This document shows, in pieces, positions 39,108 through 52,500 of a stretch of 64,000 nucleotides of DNA. Source of the stretch: Kalaharituber pfeilii (Eukaryota; Ascomycota; Pezizomycetes; Pezizales; Pezizaceae); the NCBI GenBank assembly GCA_015179045.1, contig WHUZ01000033.1, positions 1-64,000 on the forward strand. The letters are read 5' to 3'. The notes beneath the pieces were generated by a model that made no database searches, was not told the DNA's origin, and saw only the letters and a program-made list of their open reading frames with translations. Position 1 is the stretch's first letter. Every line of letters starts with the position of its first letter. Both the position numbers and the translations under genes were made by a program.

Positions 39108-40460
39108 GTTTTGCTTTGCTTGTAACGAAAACCGAAAAGTTCGAAAGTTCAGGGTAACGAATTACTCTCTTGCAAACCGACAGATCGATTCATTCACTAT
39201 CTTTTGTTCCATTGAAACAGCAACCTAGTAACGATGCTTAAGGCCTTAAATTATGGTATTTATAAGATGTGTCTAAGTTGTCTTAATGAAGCCTCCACTT
39301 TCTTACCCACTTCTGTACGTGTACAATTAAATCATCTCAAATCGATTTAGATATACAAATTTATATCCACTTTCATCACTCTTCACTGCCCACAACTCCG
39401 CCTTCTTCCCTCCTTCCTCTATCTCTCTCTCTCTACTTCTCGGCTTACCAAAGTACCCCCACAACAATACAACACAACACAAATCAAAGGATGTATTAAC
39501 ACACCACGATCTTCCTTATCGAGCCCCACCTCCCTAGCCCCCCTGAAAACATTCCACCCACTCCTCCCTCTCTAACCACCCTAAAAGCCAAAAGGAAAGA
39601 AAAAAAAAAAAAAGAAAAGAAAAAAGAAAAATCCGGGTCCCCCCCGCCTCCATATTGCGAATTACAATAAAACTGTACGTAAAAAAAAGGAAATAGAAAC
39701 GGCAAAAACTTTAGAAAACGGGTAATAGAAAGTAATAAAACGCAAGTTAAAGGGGAAAAACCGCGCACACAAAAAAACGAACGGAAAAGCACACAAACAT
39801 GGGGGTAATGTTGATATATAAAAAGCGATGAATGCATTTAAATGAAAAACTGGAAAGTTTGAACCACATAAAACAAGAGAAACAAGTCACAAGTTGAAAC
39901 GGAAATGAGTGTATATTAACACCGCCGCACTCCCCCTTCCCGCGACCCTCTCCTGTGCGCAGCCCCCGGGTATCAAACGTACATTTCCCCCGACTTGGAC
40001 TGGAAGTAAAGCATCGCAAATAATCGATCATGATAATTATATATGTGCGTAAAAGTATTAAGCGGTTTAGTAACCCTGTAATGAGACTACCCTGTATGCT
40101 TTTTCTGGTCCGCTAATGGCGAAAAGTGTATCAGTTGCTGCTTCCAAGGTTGGTCAATATCCAATAACACTAAATTAGACGTGCACGCTCCTCTCCCTTC
40201 TCCCCCTTCCCCGCTCTTGTCAAAGCAGAGCGACTTAAGTTGCAACGAGAAACCAGGATATCAGAAATTATCAGCAGAAAAAAAAGGCGACTTTTTCAAA
40301 AAGGAAAGAATCTAAAAACAGAAGCGTGGAATCACTAAGAAAAGCCATGATATAAGGAACAACTAGTTAGTCAAGATACCAATAGAAACGAACATAGCGG
40401 TAATAGAAAATGAGAGAAAAACGAAGGACTTATTAACAAAATTGGCCAAATCCAATTTCA

Positions 40461-43400
40461 CTACGACGACGTAATGGTAGTCGCTGACGCGCTCCCATTA
40501 GTATTAAAAGACAATATGTCCTTCAGATCTTTTCGCTTTTTCCACCCTTCCTTCTTTTCCCGCTTCTTCTTTTCCATCTCCTCCCACGCACTGTCGTCAT
40601 CATCGTCATCGTCTGCCTTCTTTACCACCGCCTTAAGCCCTGAACTGCCGGGCTTCTGCTGTTGCCAATTATGCCCTAGCGTAGATCCCATTGACCAAGT
40701 TCGAGCGTCGTTATTCAATGGTGGCACCTGAGAGACTGGTCGATACCGAGACGGTAAACCAATAGTGCTTCGTTCAGAGGGAGCTATTGACGGCGTGTAT
40801 CCTGGTTGCCCACCAGGCATCATTGGGGGCATCATTTTGATACTTGGAGCAATAGAAGGCGCATAACCTGGTCGAGACTGTGGAGGCTTTCCAAATCCAC
40901 CGAGCATAGGGTCAACCATACTCATTGTCCGCTGGTGCATCGCAGGATTTTGCATTGCAGGAGCCTGTGGTACAGCAATCGAGTTTGGACGTGGTAAGCC
41001 CATCATAGGAGGATTGAGCCCGTTCTGCATCATCTGCTGTTGGGCTTGCATCTGCTGCATCCACTGCATTTGCATTTGCATCATTTGTTGCATTTGTTGC
41101 TGCATCTGCATTTGAGAAGGATCCATTCCCATCATAGGAGCTTGAGGAGGCATTCCCATTGGCGTCATACCCATGCCACCCATCATACCCATACCATTCG
41201 GACCTATACCTCCACCTATACCCGCGGGCATACCACCCCCTAGACCAAGCATGCCTCCACCTGTCCCGGGAACCCTGTTCCCAGTACTAGGTCTTGGATA
41301 ACCGCCCAACCCTGAACCGTGCCTCCGCGCAGCTTTCATCTCTTCTGCCAAAGCAATCTCTCCTATGAGGCCACCGGGGTGCCGCCCAGTCTCAGATGCC
41401 CCACCATACACAGATCCCCCACCATACACAGATCCCCCATATACAGACCCACCAGCTACCGAACCAGTACCACCGCCAAGCCCTGTAATACCTCCACCGA
41501 GTCCAATGGGCATACGATTTGGAGGATTTACTAGACCTGCGCCATAGTTGTACGGATCTGCTGGTAAATTTCGAGCAAACACCGGGAGTCTACCTCCTGC
41601 ACCCTCCATTGCATGCTGTTGAGCAGCGCCCCGCAGATTTGGCTGAGAGGATGAATTGGTGAGCTTGCTTGGCGGCCTATTTTTATTTGGAAATCCATGA
41701 GCCATGAGTATACCTAGCGGGGTATCCTCATCCTCATCTGAACCACCGTCCGGGGTCGACAAGCTAAGCTGCGGCATAGAGTTGTTTAGGGACAACATTG
41801 GTGCTGAAGGGCCATTTAGTGCATCGCTACTTGATGTGCTTCCTGTGATCTTCATCATTTGCTGTCTGTAAACTGAAAGATGAGCCTCCTGTTTTTGCCG
41901 TTGCCTAATGATCTCCTTATTCCTCTCGGTATCAGAATCATACTCCTCATCGGATTCAGAGTCACTATCTGATTTGTCCTTCCCTCTCAACATCCGCTCC
42001 TCTTCTTGCTGCTGACGGTATCTCTCAAATTGAGCTTTCGTCATCACCTTCTTGGGTCCCACTTTCGGTGTCTCTGTCGAATCGTCCTCATATCTGGCAG
42101 CTAATTGCACGGCAGCTGAAATTGACGAATCAAATTCGGTGTCACTACCATCCCTGAGCTCCACGCCGGGCTGTTCAGGAACGCTTCGCTTCGATACTGT
42201 CACAGTTGTTATACTCGTCGATTTTTCGTTAACCATCTTAACTGTTGTAAAATGCTCCTCGGTATTACTGCGGGCCGTTGCAGGGCTACGTGGAGATGTT
42301 ACACTCGTTCGACTGGTATCCTTTGAACTTGCAGAAGATGCATTATCCCGTATACTGTTCACTGAAGAGCTCCCTGAACCCACATTCTCTTCCCAGCCAC
42401 TGTCCCTATCTTTCATCCTATCCGTCAAGCCACGAGGCCCACTAGGACTATTTCCTTGCACTCTTTGTATATTGTGCGTCACAACAGCTGCGTCCTCATC
42501 ATCCGTTGGTATCGAATGTCGTCTCATGACTGCACTACTTCGCTTCAGATCTCCAGTACCTGTTCTTGGAAGTCTAGTATTTCGTGGTGGTGCAGTTAGG
42601 GAGTCCTTGCGGGAGTGGCTTGGAGCAGGAGAGGGATTAGGTGTAGAATGTGTGAGATTTCGAGATTGTCGTGGAGATATAGTCTTTGGCTTATCCTCAG
42701 TCTGCGGGCTGATTAATCCCTCTTCTGAAGGCCTACCAGCCCATCGTTCAGTCGACCCGTTGGCTTCAGTGCTGTACATGTTTTGAGATTGCGAATACGT
42801 GTTCCACGTCTGCACTTTTTTCTTCACCACACCCTGCACCTTAGGTAGCACAGTGGCAGGGTTATAAGATTTCGGTGGAGGGGAGGGACCCTGGGTTTCT
42901 ATGCGTGTTGCTGCCTTCTTCATTGAAGCATTACCTGAATTATAGCCTCCAGGTGATTCGGAACTGACTGGAGGCATAAGGGTGGTTGCAAGCTTTGGAG
43001 CGGTAGGGGACAGCTCCTCAATCCCCGTGGGATTGTTGACATCGAATCCAGAGAACATGTCTTCAAAGGAAGTAGAGTCGAGTTTAGTCTCTAGTCTGGG
43101 AGGTTCAGTCGAACTCAATGTCATCTTTCGAGGAGGGCTAGTAGAGAATTGACCGCCTACGGAACGCTTGCCTACAGAAGAAGGGGTCATTTGGTTCTGA
43201 TCCATGTGGGAGCTAGATGTGCTATGACCTCCTCCTCCTCCTCCTCCTGCACTCCGGCGAGACCCAAAATGGTCGTCTGTAGAACGCGGCGTCTGAGGAA
43301 AGTCTGCCGATGGAAGAGTAGAGCTCGAGCTTAGGCGATTGGACGAATCCGAACCATAATAACCACCTCCCGAGTATCCAGACCCGCTACCACTGCCTCT

Positions 43401-43656
43401 ACCACTGCGAGGCCAACATCAGTCAAGCCCCTATTTTGGAAGTTGCCATGGTATAGGAATTGACCTACCGATTATTATTATTAATATTATAATGGCCCCC
43501 GTAGGTTCCGTACGGGTTTACTTCACGAGGTGCGCTATCGTAATCCTCGAAACCAGGTCTCAACGGACTTCCAGTATTGGCAGGCTCATATGCTGCCTCC
43601 AGAGAATTTCCAGCGGTTTTCCGGCGAGAGAATTTGGGGAATTTAATCATCGGCAT
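40461..43656 (-). CDS. Large disordered protein of unknown function (1,043 residues)
   Basis: Exons on the minus strand are 43656-43469 and 43404-40461, joined across a 64-bp GT-AG intron; lengths sum to 1,044 codons. The basic N-terminus MPMIKFPKFSRRKTAGN resembles the start of a family of large uncharacterised filamentous-fungal proteins, though I cannot name it. The body is low-complexity: Ser/Pro/Thr-rich with many SP/TP sites; a charged segment (FERYRQQQEEERMLRGKDK then DSDSESDEEYDSDTERNKEI) near the middle; a Gly-rich repeat with GGSVYGG copies; a Met/Gln-rich run (about 41040-41130); and two copies of a GYAPSIAPS-like motif. The C-terminus is acidic then basic (DDDDDDDSAWEEM and KKREKKEGWKKRKD). 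No enzymatic domain or membrane helix is seen. It may be a phosphorylated scaffold, but that is only inference. Confidence 0.85.
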
Positions 43657-45330
43657 GTGAGCTTGACTTCACAGAGGTATGCTTTTGGGAAGCGGGTCGA
43701 GGGTGTGGGAGGCGGCTTTTGCGAGTGGCTGGGGGGGGGGGGGGGGGGTTTGGGAGAGCTTTCTCTCCAGGGGGGGGGGGGGGGGGAGGGGGACGAATTG
43801 TCTAGTGCAAGATCTGTGTGTATTTTGTGTAATAGGTTGTATTGAGGAAAAAAAAAAAGAAAAAAAAAAAAAAAAAAAAGGTTTGAGAGAATGCCGGCCC
43901 AAGCTGAAAAGCCGTCGCCGAGAGAGAGAGGCCGTGAGAAGTGACTGGGGTGGGTGGGGCGGGCGGCGAGTGGATTCAGATCTAAAAATGCACTTGAACG
44001 AGAGGCGTCGGCTGGGGCTGACGATGCTTTGCACTGCAGAAGGCTCGAAAACAGCCGGCAAATAAGGACAGCTGTTTTTCAATACAGGCCGAAGGGAGGG
44101 ACGATGGGGGGGAGAAATTCGTAATACTTGGAGAGAGAGCGATTGAATATTATAGCATGGGGGTGCGGTGGTGGGGGCGGGGGGGGGGGCTGCGGTGGTG
44201 GGATCGATCCGGGATAAAAATGGGTTCAGAACGTTCAGGAGGCCTGGGGGGAAGCCACACCGAGAAGAAAACATGGCCTCCAGGCTCAGCGGTCCCTCCG
44301 CGCAGATCCCTGGCCCTTGGCGAACGAGCATCCGCCGAGCGGTGAGGGAGCAGAGCTAGCAGGCAAGAGTGGGCAAAAAGACTGGTACTTACGAGTGGGC
44401 AGGAGCCACGGGCAGATGGCCAGCGGTGCGGCAGCGCAGCGGCCTGGCAGGGCATCACGGGCGTGCGCGCCTGGACGTCTTCGGCGCGCCCACAGAAAAG
44501 CGCCGATGAGCAAGTCAAGCAAGCGCGAGGGCGCTGCGCTGCCCAGGCCGAACGGGGCGAGAGCGGCCGGCAGCACGCTCTGGAGGCCCTGTACGCGGGC
44601 CTTGACAGAGGAGAAAAGTGAAGCGCCGCATGAAGGCCTATCACACCGGACTGGGCGGAGCTGAGACAACGTGGAGCATTAGGTGCTCTAGACCGTCCCA
44701 CTGCCCTAATGCTGATGCACGCACGGGGTGGTGCAATTGGAGCTGCTCTTCTCCCGTGGGATGGTGCAGTGCTTGTATCATATGCATGGAATGGATGCAC
44801 TTGGCCTGTGGGAGGGAGACCCCCTGTTACGAGACGAGGAGATCGCGTCCCTGTGCAAACAAATGCGCCCCCAGTCCCCCCGAAGCCGAGATACGAACAA
44901 TGCGCTGCTGCACGCGCGAGCGGTGCGTGACAAAGGGCAAAAATACGTAGAAAAGGGCAGGCGGCATAAGTAAGGCGGGGCTGGAGCAGCACCTGCCAGC
45001 GGCGAGTGAGGATCGATAGGGGCCGGTGCATGCGGGCGCCCCAAAAAGCCGTTAAGATGGCGAGGGCAGGATAGGCCAGAAATTGTCGCAGCAGTATAAT
45101 ACGAGGCGAGACTTCAGGTTGCGCGCTGGTTGGCGGCAAGTGGTGTCCGTCCCACACGAAACGAAGCGGGAGCGAAGATGAAAGCTTCCGGCTGTGCCCG
45201 TCTGGCAGAAAGTGCACTCTCTTTCGAGGCCAATTCCGAATAGCTGCACGTGCCGGCAAACAATAAGGCGCTCACTTGCAGTGGATTGACTTTTGCTTGT
45301 TTCCAGGCTCGCACTTACCAGTCAACTAAC
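43657..45330. promoter_or_regulatory. GC-rich 5' island of the disordered-protein gene
   Basis: This segment lies upstream of the minus-strand gene starting at 43656. It is GC-rich with G runs at 43731-43748, 43771-43786 and 44178-44188, and an A-rich tract at 43847-43879. A 369-codon minus-strand frame (44150-45259) has Ala/Arg/Pro/Ser/Cys-biased composition, no domain and overlapping plus-strand frames, so I read it as chance. The promoter and leader are presumably within the first kilobase. Confidence 0.4.
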
Positions 45331-47810
45331 CATCCGGGTGGTGGGACCAAGAACTATGCTAGAAGCTGAGTTGACCATAACACTGGACCACGGATGGCCC
45401 CCCTTTCAGGCAATCTAAGCTGCATGTGAGGTGCTCCTAAACACCTTAGGCCCTGAAGGGATGTCGAAGAACAATGCTTGCAAAAATGATATCATACCAA
45501 TCAGTAGTCTCATACCAAGCCCCTAGGTTATTGTGTACACGCTTTATCCTATATACCAGATCCCCACAGCAGACGCTGAAATAGGCTTTATCATGGGTAG
45601 TGTGGAATGTAGAGGCAGCAAAGCACTTTTCCCCATGTCCGCAACCATATCTTAAGATGACACACGAGGCCTGTGTTTTACGGAGGTCATGACCTTGGGC
45701 CATGGGCCTGGAATCATGCACCAATCCGATTGCAAGACTCCACAAATAGTAGCGATTGCATGCATTTAAAACCTCACTTCTATTTCTGCCGGAGACTTCA
45801 ACTAGTCTCGTAAAACAGCCTTCAGCCCAGTTGATAACTGCTTCTTTGCCATGACGCCTTTGAAAAATTCGAATTCGATATCGAAGCGTAAGAAGGAATC
45901 AAGGAAAAGCAATGAAAGTCACGTCTAACTAAACCCCTGTTGATAGTGCGGGATCCTCGGCACGATCTGCTCATGCCCTAAAGTTTGTCACCTGATCATT
46001 CTTTCCTAACCAACGTGTTACACTTTTCTATCGTTCAAAGTCGCACTTTTAACCGTGGTCAGCCGCATTATCTAGATATAGCAGGAGACTTATATTCTAT
46101 ATGTCAGCTGATTATTTTCACGAAGGTCACAGGTAAACAAACGAGACTTGGACCAACGTTCTATGACATTGATGGCATGATTCGTATTTTGCTGGAGACC
46201 ATGACTTGTCCGTTGAACTAGGTTACCATGACTCGACTCCGCCAGACCAGAAATCGCAAGCGCACATGCGTGCACTCCAATCTCGACGTTCACTTTACTC
46301 AGCGTTCTACCTATTCATGGCAACACGTAGTGAAGTTCCAAGACTTCTCGCTTAAATTCTTTACATTATTGGAGGTGTCAATACAGGAATGATGCCTTAG
46401 CCACTTAGCAAGTAGTATTTACTTACAAATTTGCATTTCCAGTAGCTTATAAGCTTGAGACGGAAGCACCCGCTCCTAGTTGAAGTTAGTTTTGTTGGCA
46501 CGGTTACAATTGGAGCCAGGGCGGTACCAACTTAACAGGTTATAGATACAAATGGCGAGAAGCCAATCAAGCTTATTTGTAGCAATCCTCATTCTCCAAT
46601 TATATGGCCTTGACACAGAATTTTGACATGAACCAAGATTCCAGCTTCTGTCTGAATCAGACATTTTAGCAACGGCGGGGTAAACAAGTGGCCTAGCGTT
46701 GCACAAGGGAGGGACCAGTGGCCCGTGAACAACGTTCACTTGGCAACCCCAAGAGCCTTATACTGGACCATGTGTAGTATCCATCGGCGCGGGATCAATA
46801 TTCAACATGAAATTCAGATAGCCCAGTGTTTTGTGTATTCTGATATGTAGAGCAGCCATCTGTAGATTACACAGCCTATGCATGGAAGCTAATGATGTAA
46901 TACGTTAGCCCCTCCTGTAAAGTTTGGGCTATCAATTTAGTCCCACCCGCAGCATAAATGGGCGCAAGAACAATATGAAGGAACAAGCAGAATTGAGGGT
47001 CCCGCTCGCTTGGCCAGGCGCGGCTGGCGCCTGCTTTGCCTGTAGAGGTAGCTCCCGATGCTATCGGTATCAATTTACTGGTAGGTGCACATACGCTGCA
47101 CTGAAGATCATGCGCTATAATTCAGCCGTATGGGTTAGAGGTTAACCTGTCAGACTTGTCAAAGCTCCATGAAAATGTGTAGAAGTTAAGTAGCAGTCTA
47201 GTTATGAGACTAAGTAGTTAGGTCGCAGGATCTTTGATTGAATTCTCACCAAACGTGTGGAAATCCGGGGCAGCATTCGGATGGCTTCCTTATTCGGTAA
47301 TCCAACTGACTTGGATTAGAGGCTTGGCGCCATGCGGTGTTTTTGCCTACTTAGGGCTTTCTTTCCGGACAAAGAGCCGTTTGCCATTTCTCCTGTCCTT
47401 CTGGTGCAGGCTCCTGTACTCATGCTCGACACCGAAAAGCTCACTCAGGAGACACAATCCATGGCCAGAGCTATCAATCCTGTTCCTGTTCAATCTGCGA
47501 GCCTTTAGCATTGTAGTGACTAGGTTACCGGCCATGGACAGCTTGCCAATGTAATTGGTAGGCAAGGTACGGATAAAAGTAACAGCTTGGATGAAATCTC
47601 GGCTGTATGTACTGTACCAGCTACCAGGAGCTGAATTTGGTTGCACTCGAATTCAAGCTGAAAAAATGGGTACTGTATGTACTCTACATGTCAGCACCAC
47701 TGACATGGTACCTGTTAATTTGCCACTTAATATGTGGGGCTTCACGTGTTTACAGAATCGGAACTATGCCGTTGGGAAGCTTTTCCCAGATAGATACTAA
47801 GTACTATGTA
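45331..47810. other. Gene desert, no supported gene
   Basis: No recognisable coding sequence or RNA. All open frames are below about 110 codons and lack domains. The composition is mixed and there is no long homopolymer. Confidence 0.45.
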
Positions 47811-48262
47811 CAGTTTTACCGAACGATCAAAATCCTGCACATTGTGTCCGGTTTAACCTAGCGTCCGGTATAACAAATTTTGCGAGGGTGCCCACCAGGG
47901 GGTTCAGAACTTTAGTAAGCCAATTAAAAGGTACGATATGTTGGAGACTGGTGTTCCAGGGGGTATCTTCATCTCCTCAGATATTATGGAATTTCAAACA
48001 TTGAATTCAAGACATAGAGAACACTTCAAAAATACTGCTATAACACATAGAAGGTACAAAAAGCCGTCTCATGATTTTGGCCTTCATCCAGTTCAGCTAA
48101 CTAATTTATATGTAATTTGAATTTAAAAGTCTACAGTTTTGTTGTCTGGTCCCATCCAGTATAGCTAATTTTTGTGTATGTAAAATTGCAAAAGCCGTCT
48201 AGGGTCGGCTGGTATAGCAAGGTTTCCGGTTTAACGAGGTCCGGTATAGCTAGGTAAAACTG
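47811..48262. mobile_element. Pogo-type MITE (452 bp) with TA target duplication
   Basis: The element begins CAGTTTTACC and ends GGTAAAACTG, a perfect 10-bp terminal inverted repeat. TA flanks both ends (47809-47810 and 48263-48264). Subterminal motifs CCGGTTTAAC and GGTATAAC near the left end and GGTATAGC, CCGGTTTAAC and CCGGTATAGC near the right end are typical of pogo/Fot-like elements. There is no transposase frame inside, so it would have depended on a related transposase, possibly like the relic at 12.3-14.5 kb. Confidence 0.68.
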
Positions 48263-48956
48263 TACTCACAAATTGTACTCACAAATTTTTAGACGTCCAC
48301 TTCTGCATTGCTCATTTCTCCGTGCACTTTTATACTAGTAGGAGGCTGGTGCATGAGGAGCATTACGTTAAGAGGATCCGGACGCGAGATCATCAAGAGG
48401 GTACCCCTAGTACCGACCATGTCAACCAACAGATGAACCTCTGTTTCCACGAATCCAAGTTGATAATGCTACTCTGAGTTGAGTGGCAGAAGCCCAGAAA
48501 CCAAGCGGTAATCTGCTTCGAGGCTAGTGTCGAGTTCGGCCAGGGACACAATCATGTCGTCTCGGGAGGTTTAAATGTAAGCTAGTACAGCAAGTGCAGT
48601 TATATGTGTTGAAATGGGTTAATGCCGTTTTCGTGAGGCCGGCAGCCTCGTACCAGACTTAGCACTTAGCTGCTTGGTTGGTATATAATAGATATATTCT
48701 CTAACCTCACATAGTCGATACTTGAGACTATTATTGACACTAGTATCAAGACTGCAAAGCATGAGATCTCGAATGCCAAATCGCTACGAATTACTTGAAC
48801 TTGCAGTCTTGATCATAAGATGCATTAGCATTTCAAAATTGATGATTCAGGGGTTAGGAACTATGGTCATGTGTACTCTGAATGTACAGTTCAATCTTTA
48901 GTGCCACGGCATTTTGAATGAATATTTTATGCCAGGGCTTCAATTTTGGGCTTCAA

Positions 48957-48989
<33 letters not shown>

Positions 48990-49333
48990 ATAAACCCGCT
49001 TGTAGCACGTAGCCACGGCAGGGTCCCTGGGCAAGCCCTCGAAGCGCGAAGGCAGGCTCAAAGAAATTCTAAGTACATAAAATTCCCCCCTCTGTTCCCC
49101 TCCCCCCTACTTCTCAGAACCTTATTCCGGAAAAGAACTTCTCCAGGACGTCATACTCCGCCCCGTTCTCCGCCGAATTCTTTTCCATGTCCACCCACTT
49201 CTCGAAAATTTTGAGCAAATAGATAATCAGATTGTGCTAGGTTATACGAGGCATTGGAGCTTTGCATGGCTGTTTGGACTTCGTGCTAAGCCAGATTATT
49301 GGAGCTCAGGTGCAGCCAGTCTAGAGCTCCATA
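48263..49333. other. Intergenic, no gene
   Basis: No supported gene. A T run of about 24 bases lies at 48959-48982, followed by a pyrimidine-rich stretch to about 49200. Confidence 0.45.
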
Positions 49334-49554
49334 GTCTGGTTGCATAACCCACCGTAGGAATTGGCCTCGCATTTCCTAAATGGGTAATATCAGACCACAC
49401 TTCTACCTAAGCAGGATTAGGTCTTGCAACCAGTTCCAGCTCTGGTAGTCTGGTTGCACGTAGCTCTGGCTAGTGATGCATGTACAGCTGTAGGGGCTGG
49501 AAGCATCCTGATGGTTCCAGCTCCAGCGTTAACGAGGTCTGGTTACAATCAGAC
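49334..49554. mobile_element. TA-flanked MITE candidate (221 bp) with GTCTGGTTGC ends
   Basis: The segment begins GTCTGGTTGCATAACC and ends GGTTACAATCAGAC, imperfect inverted repeats with a two-base gap. TA lies outside on each side (49332-49333 and 49555-49556). A further direct copy of the end motif, TAGTCTGGTTGCA, occurs inside at 49446-49458, suggesting a nested or tandem insertion. The same end motif recurs elsewhere in the window. No coding capacity is seen. Confidence 0.5.
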
Positions 49555-52500
49555 TAGGCATTTCCCGGGTAACATGATAGGAATATACTAGTAGGGGGAT
49601 GGAACAATACGGCTGAAAAAGAACCTCCCCATGTCCCTCAAGGGAAAAGAACTCTAAGTCATCCAATTGCAGCAACTTAAATGCCGATGTATCTTTTTCA
49701 AGTTGCGTTGGCCCACTCCCATGTCCACATACCCTACTGCCGGCAATCCAAAGCCTCCTGAATAATTCATCGAGTTCAACAGCTGTTGGAGCCTTGCTAG
49801 CTTCTTGTTTTACTAGATGAAGGACGAGTGAATACAACTAAGTCTATTGACGGCAGATCACGTCGTGAACATCATATTGTGGGAAGAAATCTCAATTCAA
49901 GAGTGGGCTGATGAGTTAGGTACATGACAGGTACTGTTGTCTCTCTTTATCCTCCCAAATTCTCTCTCGCCTCTTTCCGGTTCGAATAGTGCTCCGTTCT
50001 CCCTTACCGCTTCAAGCACTCATCTCACAATTCTTCCCACAATACTTCCGAATCCACTCAAGAAAGTTTGTCCGGGTGCAGTTGTATTCTCCGCTTCATG
50101 CTCACAATTCGGGTCTCTGCATAAGCGATTCCAAAGTGCAACGTGCCGTTAAGTACCAGTTGCACCTTAAAACGCTGATAACGTTGCTCCACTTCCGGGT
50201 TGAAATTGATCCAACGAATTCCGCCTCAAGCTCGCTCGAAGTTGCAGGAAGATTAGGTAACTTGTTCGTTTTGAGATTTTCTGAGAGGTAACAACGAAGA
50301 ATCTGCTGTAATAGCAAGGGAACTGTTGGCAAGACGCGCCATAGTAATTGAAAAATTGCTGCTAAACTTGTGCGTAACGTTTGTTTGCAACTGCCCAATA
50401 CTTGCTTACATTTACACGATACTTTGTTTAGATCTGCTGAATGTCAACCAGAATCCGGTTCCATTGACGAACAGCTGGGACGTCGTGCTAGAGGTCTGCT
50501 TCATCCGCATTATTAATTCGAATTGCCTGGATCAGCACGAGCTGGATTTGGCTGTTGAAATGCCATGTCTTGATAAGAGGAAAGTAGGTACCCGAGTACG
50601 CCAGAAAGATGCCGATAAGTGGAATATCGTGCTGTAACAGGTCTGAAGCGTTCTATTCATGTAGACCAAGAGTTTGTCATGATCAGCTATAGGTGTTGAG
50701 GTTCCTGTTATACTTGGTCGGGGCTTGGATAGGCCCATCTATCACAGGGCCACTTGCTGCTTGCCACCAGGCTCTGATAAACCCAAGTACGTAAGTACCT
50801 GAGTTGGTGTGAATGATGGGGAGACTAGTTGGAAAGAGTTCGAAGACAAGGATTGCTTCTGGTGTTTAGCACAATGTATCTCTTTATTGAAAAAACACGA
50901 AGCTGAAGGTGGAGTATCCCAAGAGTGAAATGGAATAGAATGAAGCGAAAGAGTGTAATGGGAGTCAACGGATTCTAACCCCAGCCTAAATGTTGTCTCA
51001 GAGACGGAGACTAAATGGCATTATAATAATCTACATAAGCAGTGGCGTATGTTGATTCTAGTCTCATAAACCAGTACCTTCTAGTGTTAATTCCAGAAAA
51101 AAGGTAGTATCATACTTCAATGGCAACTAAATGATAACATAAAGCCCTACCGTACCCTCTTTTGCATAACATTTAGTTTCATATTTAGCTGTGAAGGCCG
51201 CCGGCCTGCACAGGAACCATGATGTATGCTATCGTAGCTTTGTATTAGATTGGCCACCATCGCAGTTTTATAGCTGCACCTAAAGCGCTCGAGAATGCAA
51301 CTAAAGCTGTCACATCATGTCCTTCGGCCGGGCAGAGATGTCAAAACAAAAGCATACGATGACTTGGATAGGAACATGCTGGTCATTGTTCTACATGTGG
51401 TTGCTCTCGAGCATAGTAAGTAACAATTAAACGCTTACAGGGCCATCGTTGTTCCGTACGGCCGGTCGACACCGATTTAGTGCTGCCGAGCTCGACCTAA
51501 GACTTGGAGACAGTGATTTTTGTGCTAGCCTGGATTTTCGTACAACTGTCAAGGGCAGTCGGGAGCGAGTACGTAGGCGAGATTACATATTGATTCCGAA
51601 ATTTCCGTTGAAATTCAATTGGATAGCTAAAAGTAGCAATTGAGCAGCATAGTACAGAATTCTGGGTCTAGTTGGATCGCCGGAAGCTGCCAACATGTGG
51701 GCAATTTTAGGTCCTTCAGGGTGAGCTTCACAAGCTGCCCTCCTACAGCGCGAGGCATTTGTTGATCAATATCGTGATGAAGTGCTACATGCCTAATGTA
51801 GTAAAGATGCAGCTGAAGGGTGAAGGGGAAGGGGCGTTTGCATATGGGCGCGCAGCAGGCTGTGGAGGCGCGAGGCGTTCCTACCGCAGCTCATCAGCAT
51901 CGTCTTGCCACCGCTTCCGTTCCATCAAGCTGCTGAACAGGAGTCTTGCAAGCTTCTCATATTTACTGCGTTGCAGGCGGGCGTGATTCCTGCCAAATCA
52001 AACGCCCCGCAGGTCAGCTCACCGTACGAGTGCGTTCCGTGCCGGGCCCTCTGGTACAATTCACCCCCGCTCGACCTCGTCGGCCCAAAGCCGTTGGCGG
52101 CGATCGCTGTGCGTGCTTTGCCCCAGCCAGACCTACTCTAGAGTTATGAGGCACCTGTAAGTACTGGAGTTTCGGCTCGTGTACACGGATTTCTTGCTGC
52201 ATCCGGCGCGCTACATTCCTTCTAGAAATCAAGAACAATGCCATTCTCCTTTTGCGTTCTCACACGCTCAGCCTCCTCCCCAAAACATCTGCCTTTACGT
52301 AGTGGCTACACATTGCTGAACTAGCCCCAGGCTTGCTCGGTGCTTCCTCTCCCTCCTTCCACCCCCCCCTCGCTCTTCTAAAATCACCCTCCCAGCCATT
52401 TTCTTGCCGAAAATAAAAAGAAATAAAATTAAGCTAAATAAAAAGAAATTGATTTAGAAAAAGTCAGCAGATACGGTACCCGCTCGCATGCAAAAGCCGA

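Larger units (their letters stand above)
37989..40460. other. Convergent 3' intergenic region rich in simple repeats
   Basis: The flanking genes end toward each other here. No gene is supported; small open frames have no domains and some overlap homopolymers. Notable tracts are a C-then-T-then-A chain at about 38670-38737 and a 31-base T run at about 39075-39105. The A-rich part at 39590-40460 probably holds the 3' untranslated region of the minus-strand disordered-protein gene. Confidence 0.5.

Noticed and set aside
44150..45259. 369-codon minus-strand ORF upstream of the disordered-protein gene
   Set aside because: Composition is Ala/Arg/Pro/Ser/Cys-biased, plus-strand frames overlap it, and there is no recognisable motif. 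It is likely a GC-island artefact.
49529..49837. 102-codon minus-strand ORF with protein-like composition
   Set aside because: It overlaps the end of the MITE candidate and has no recognisable family. It is mentioned in the intergenic entry only.
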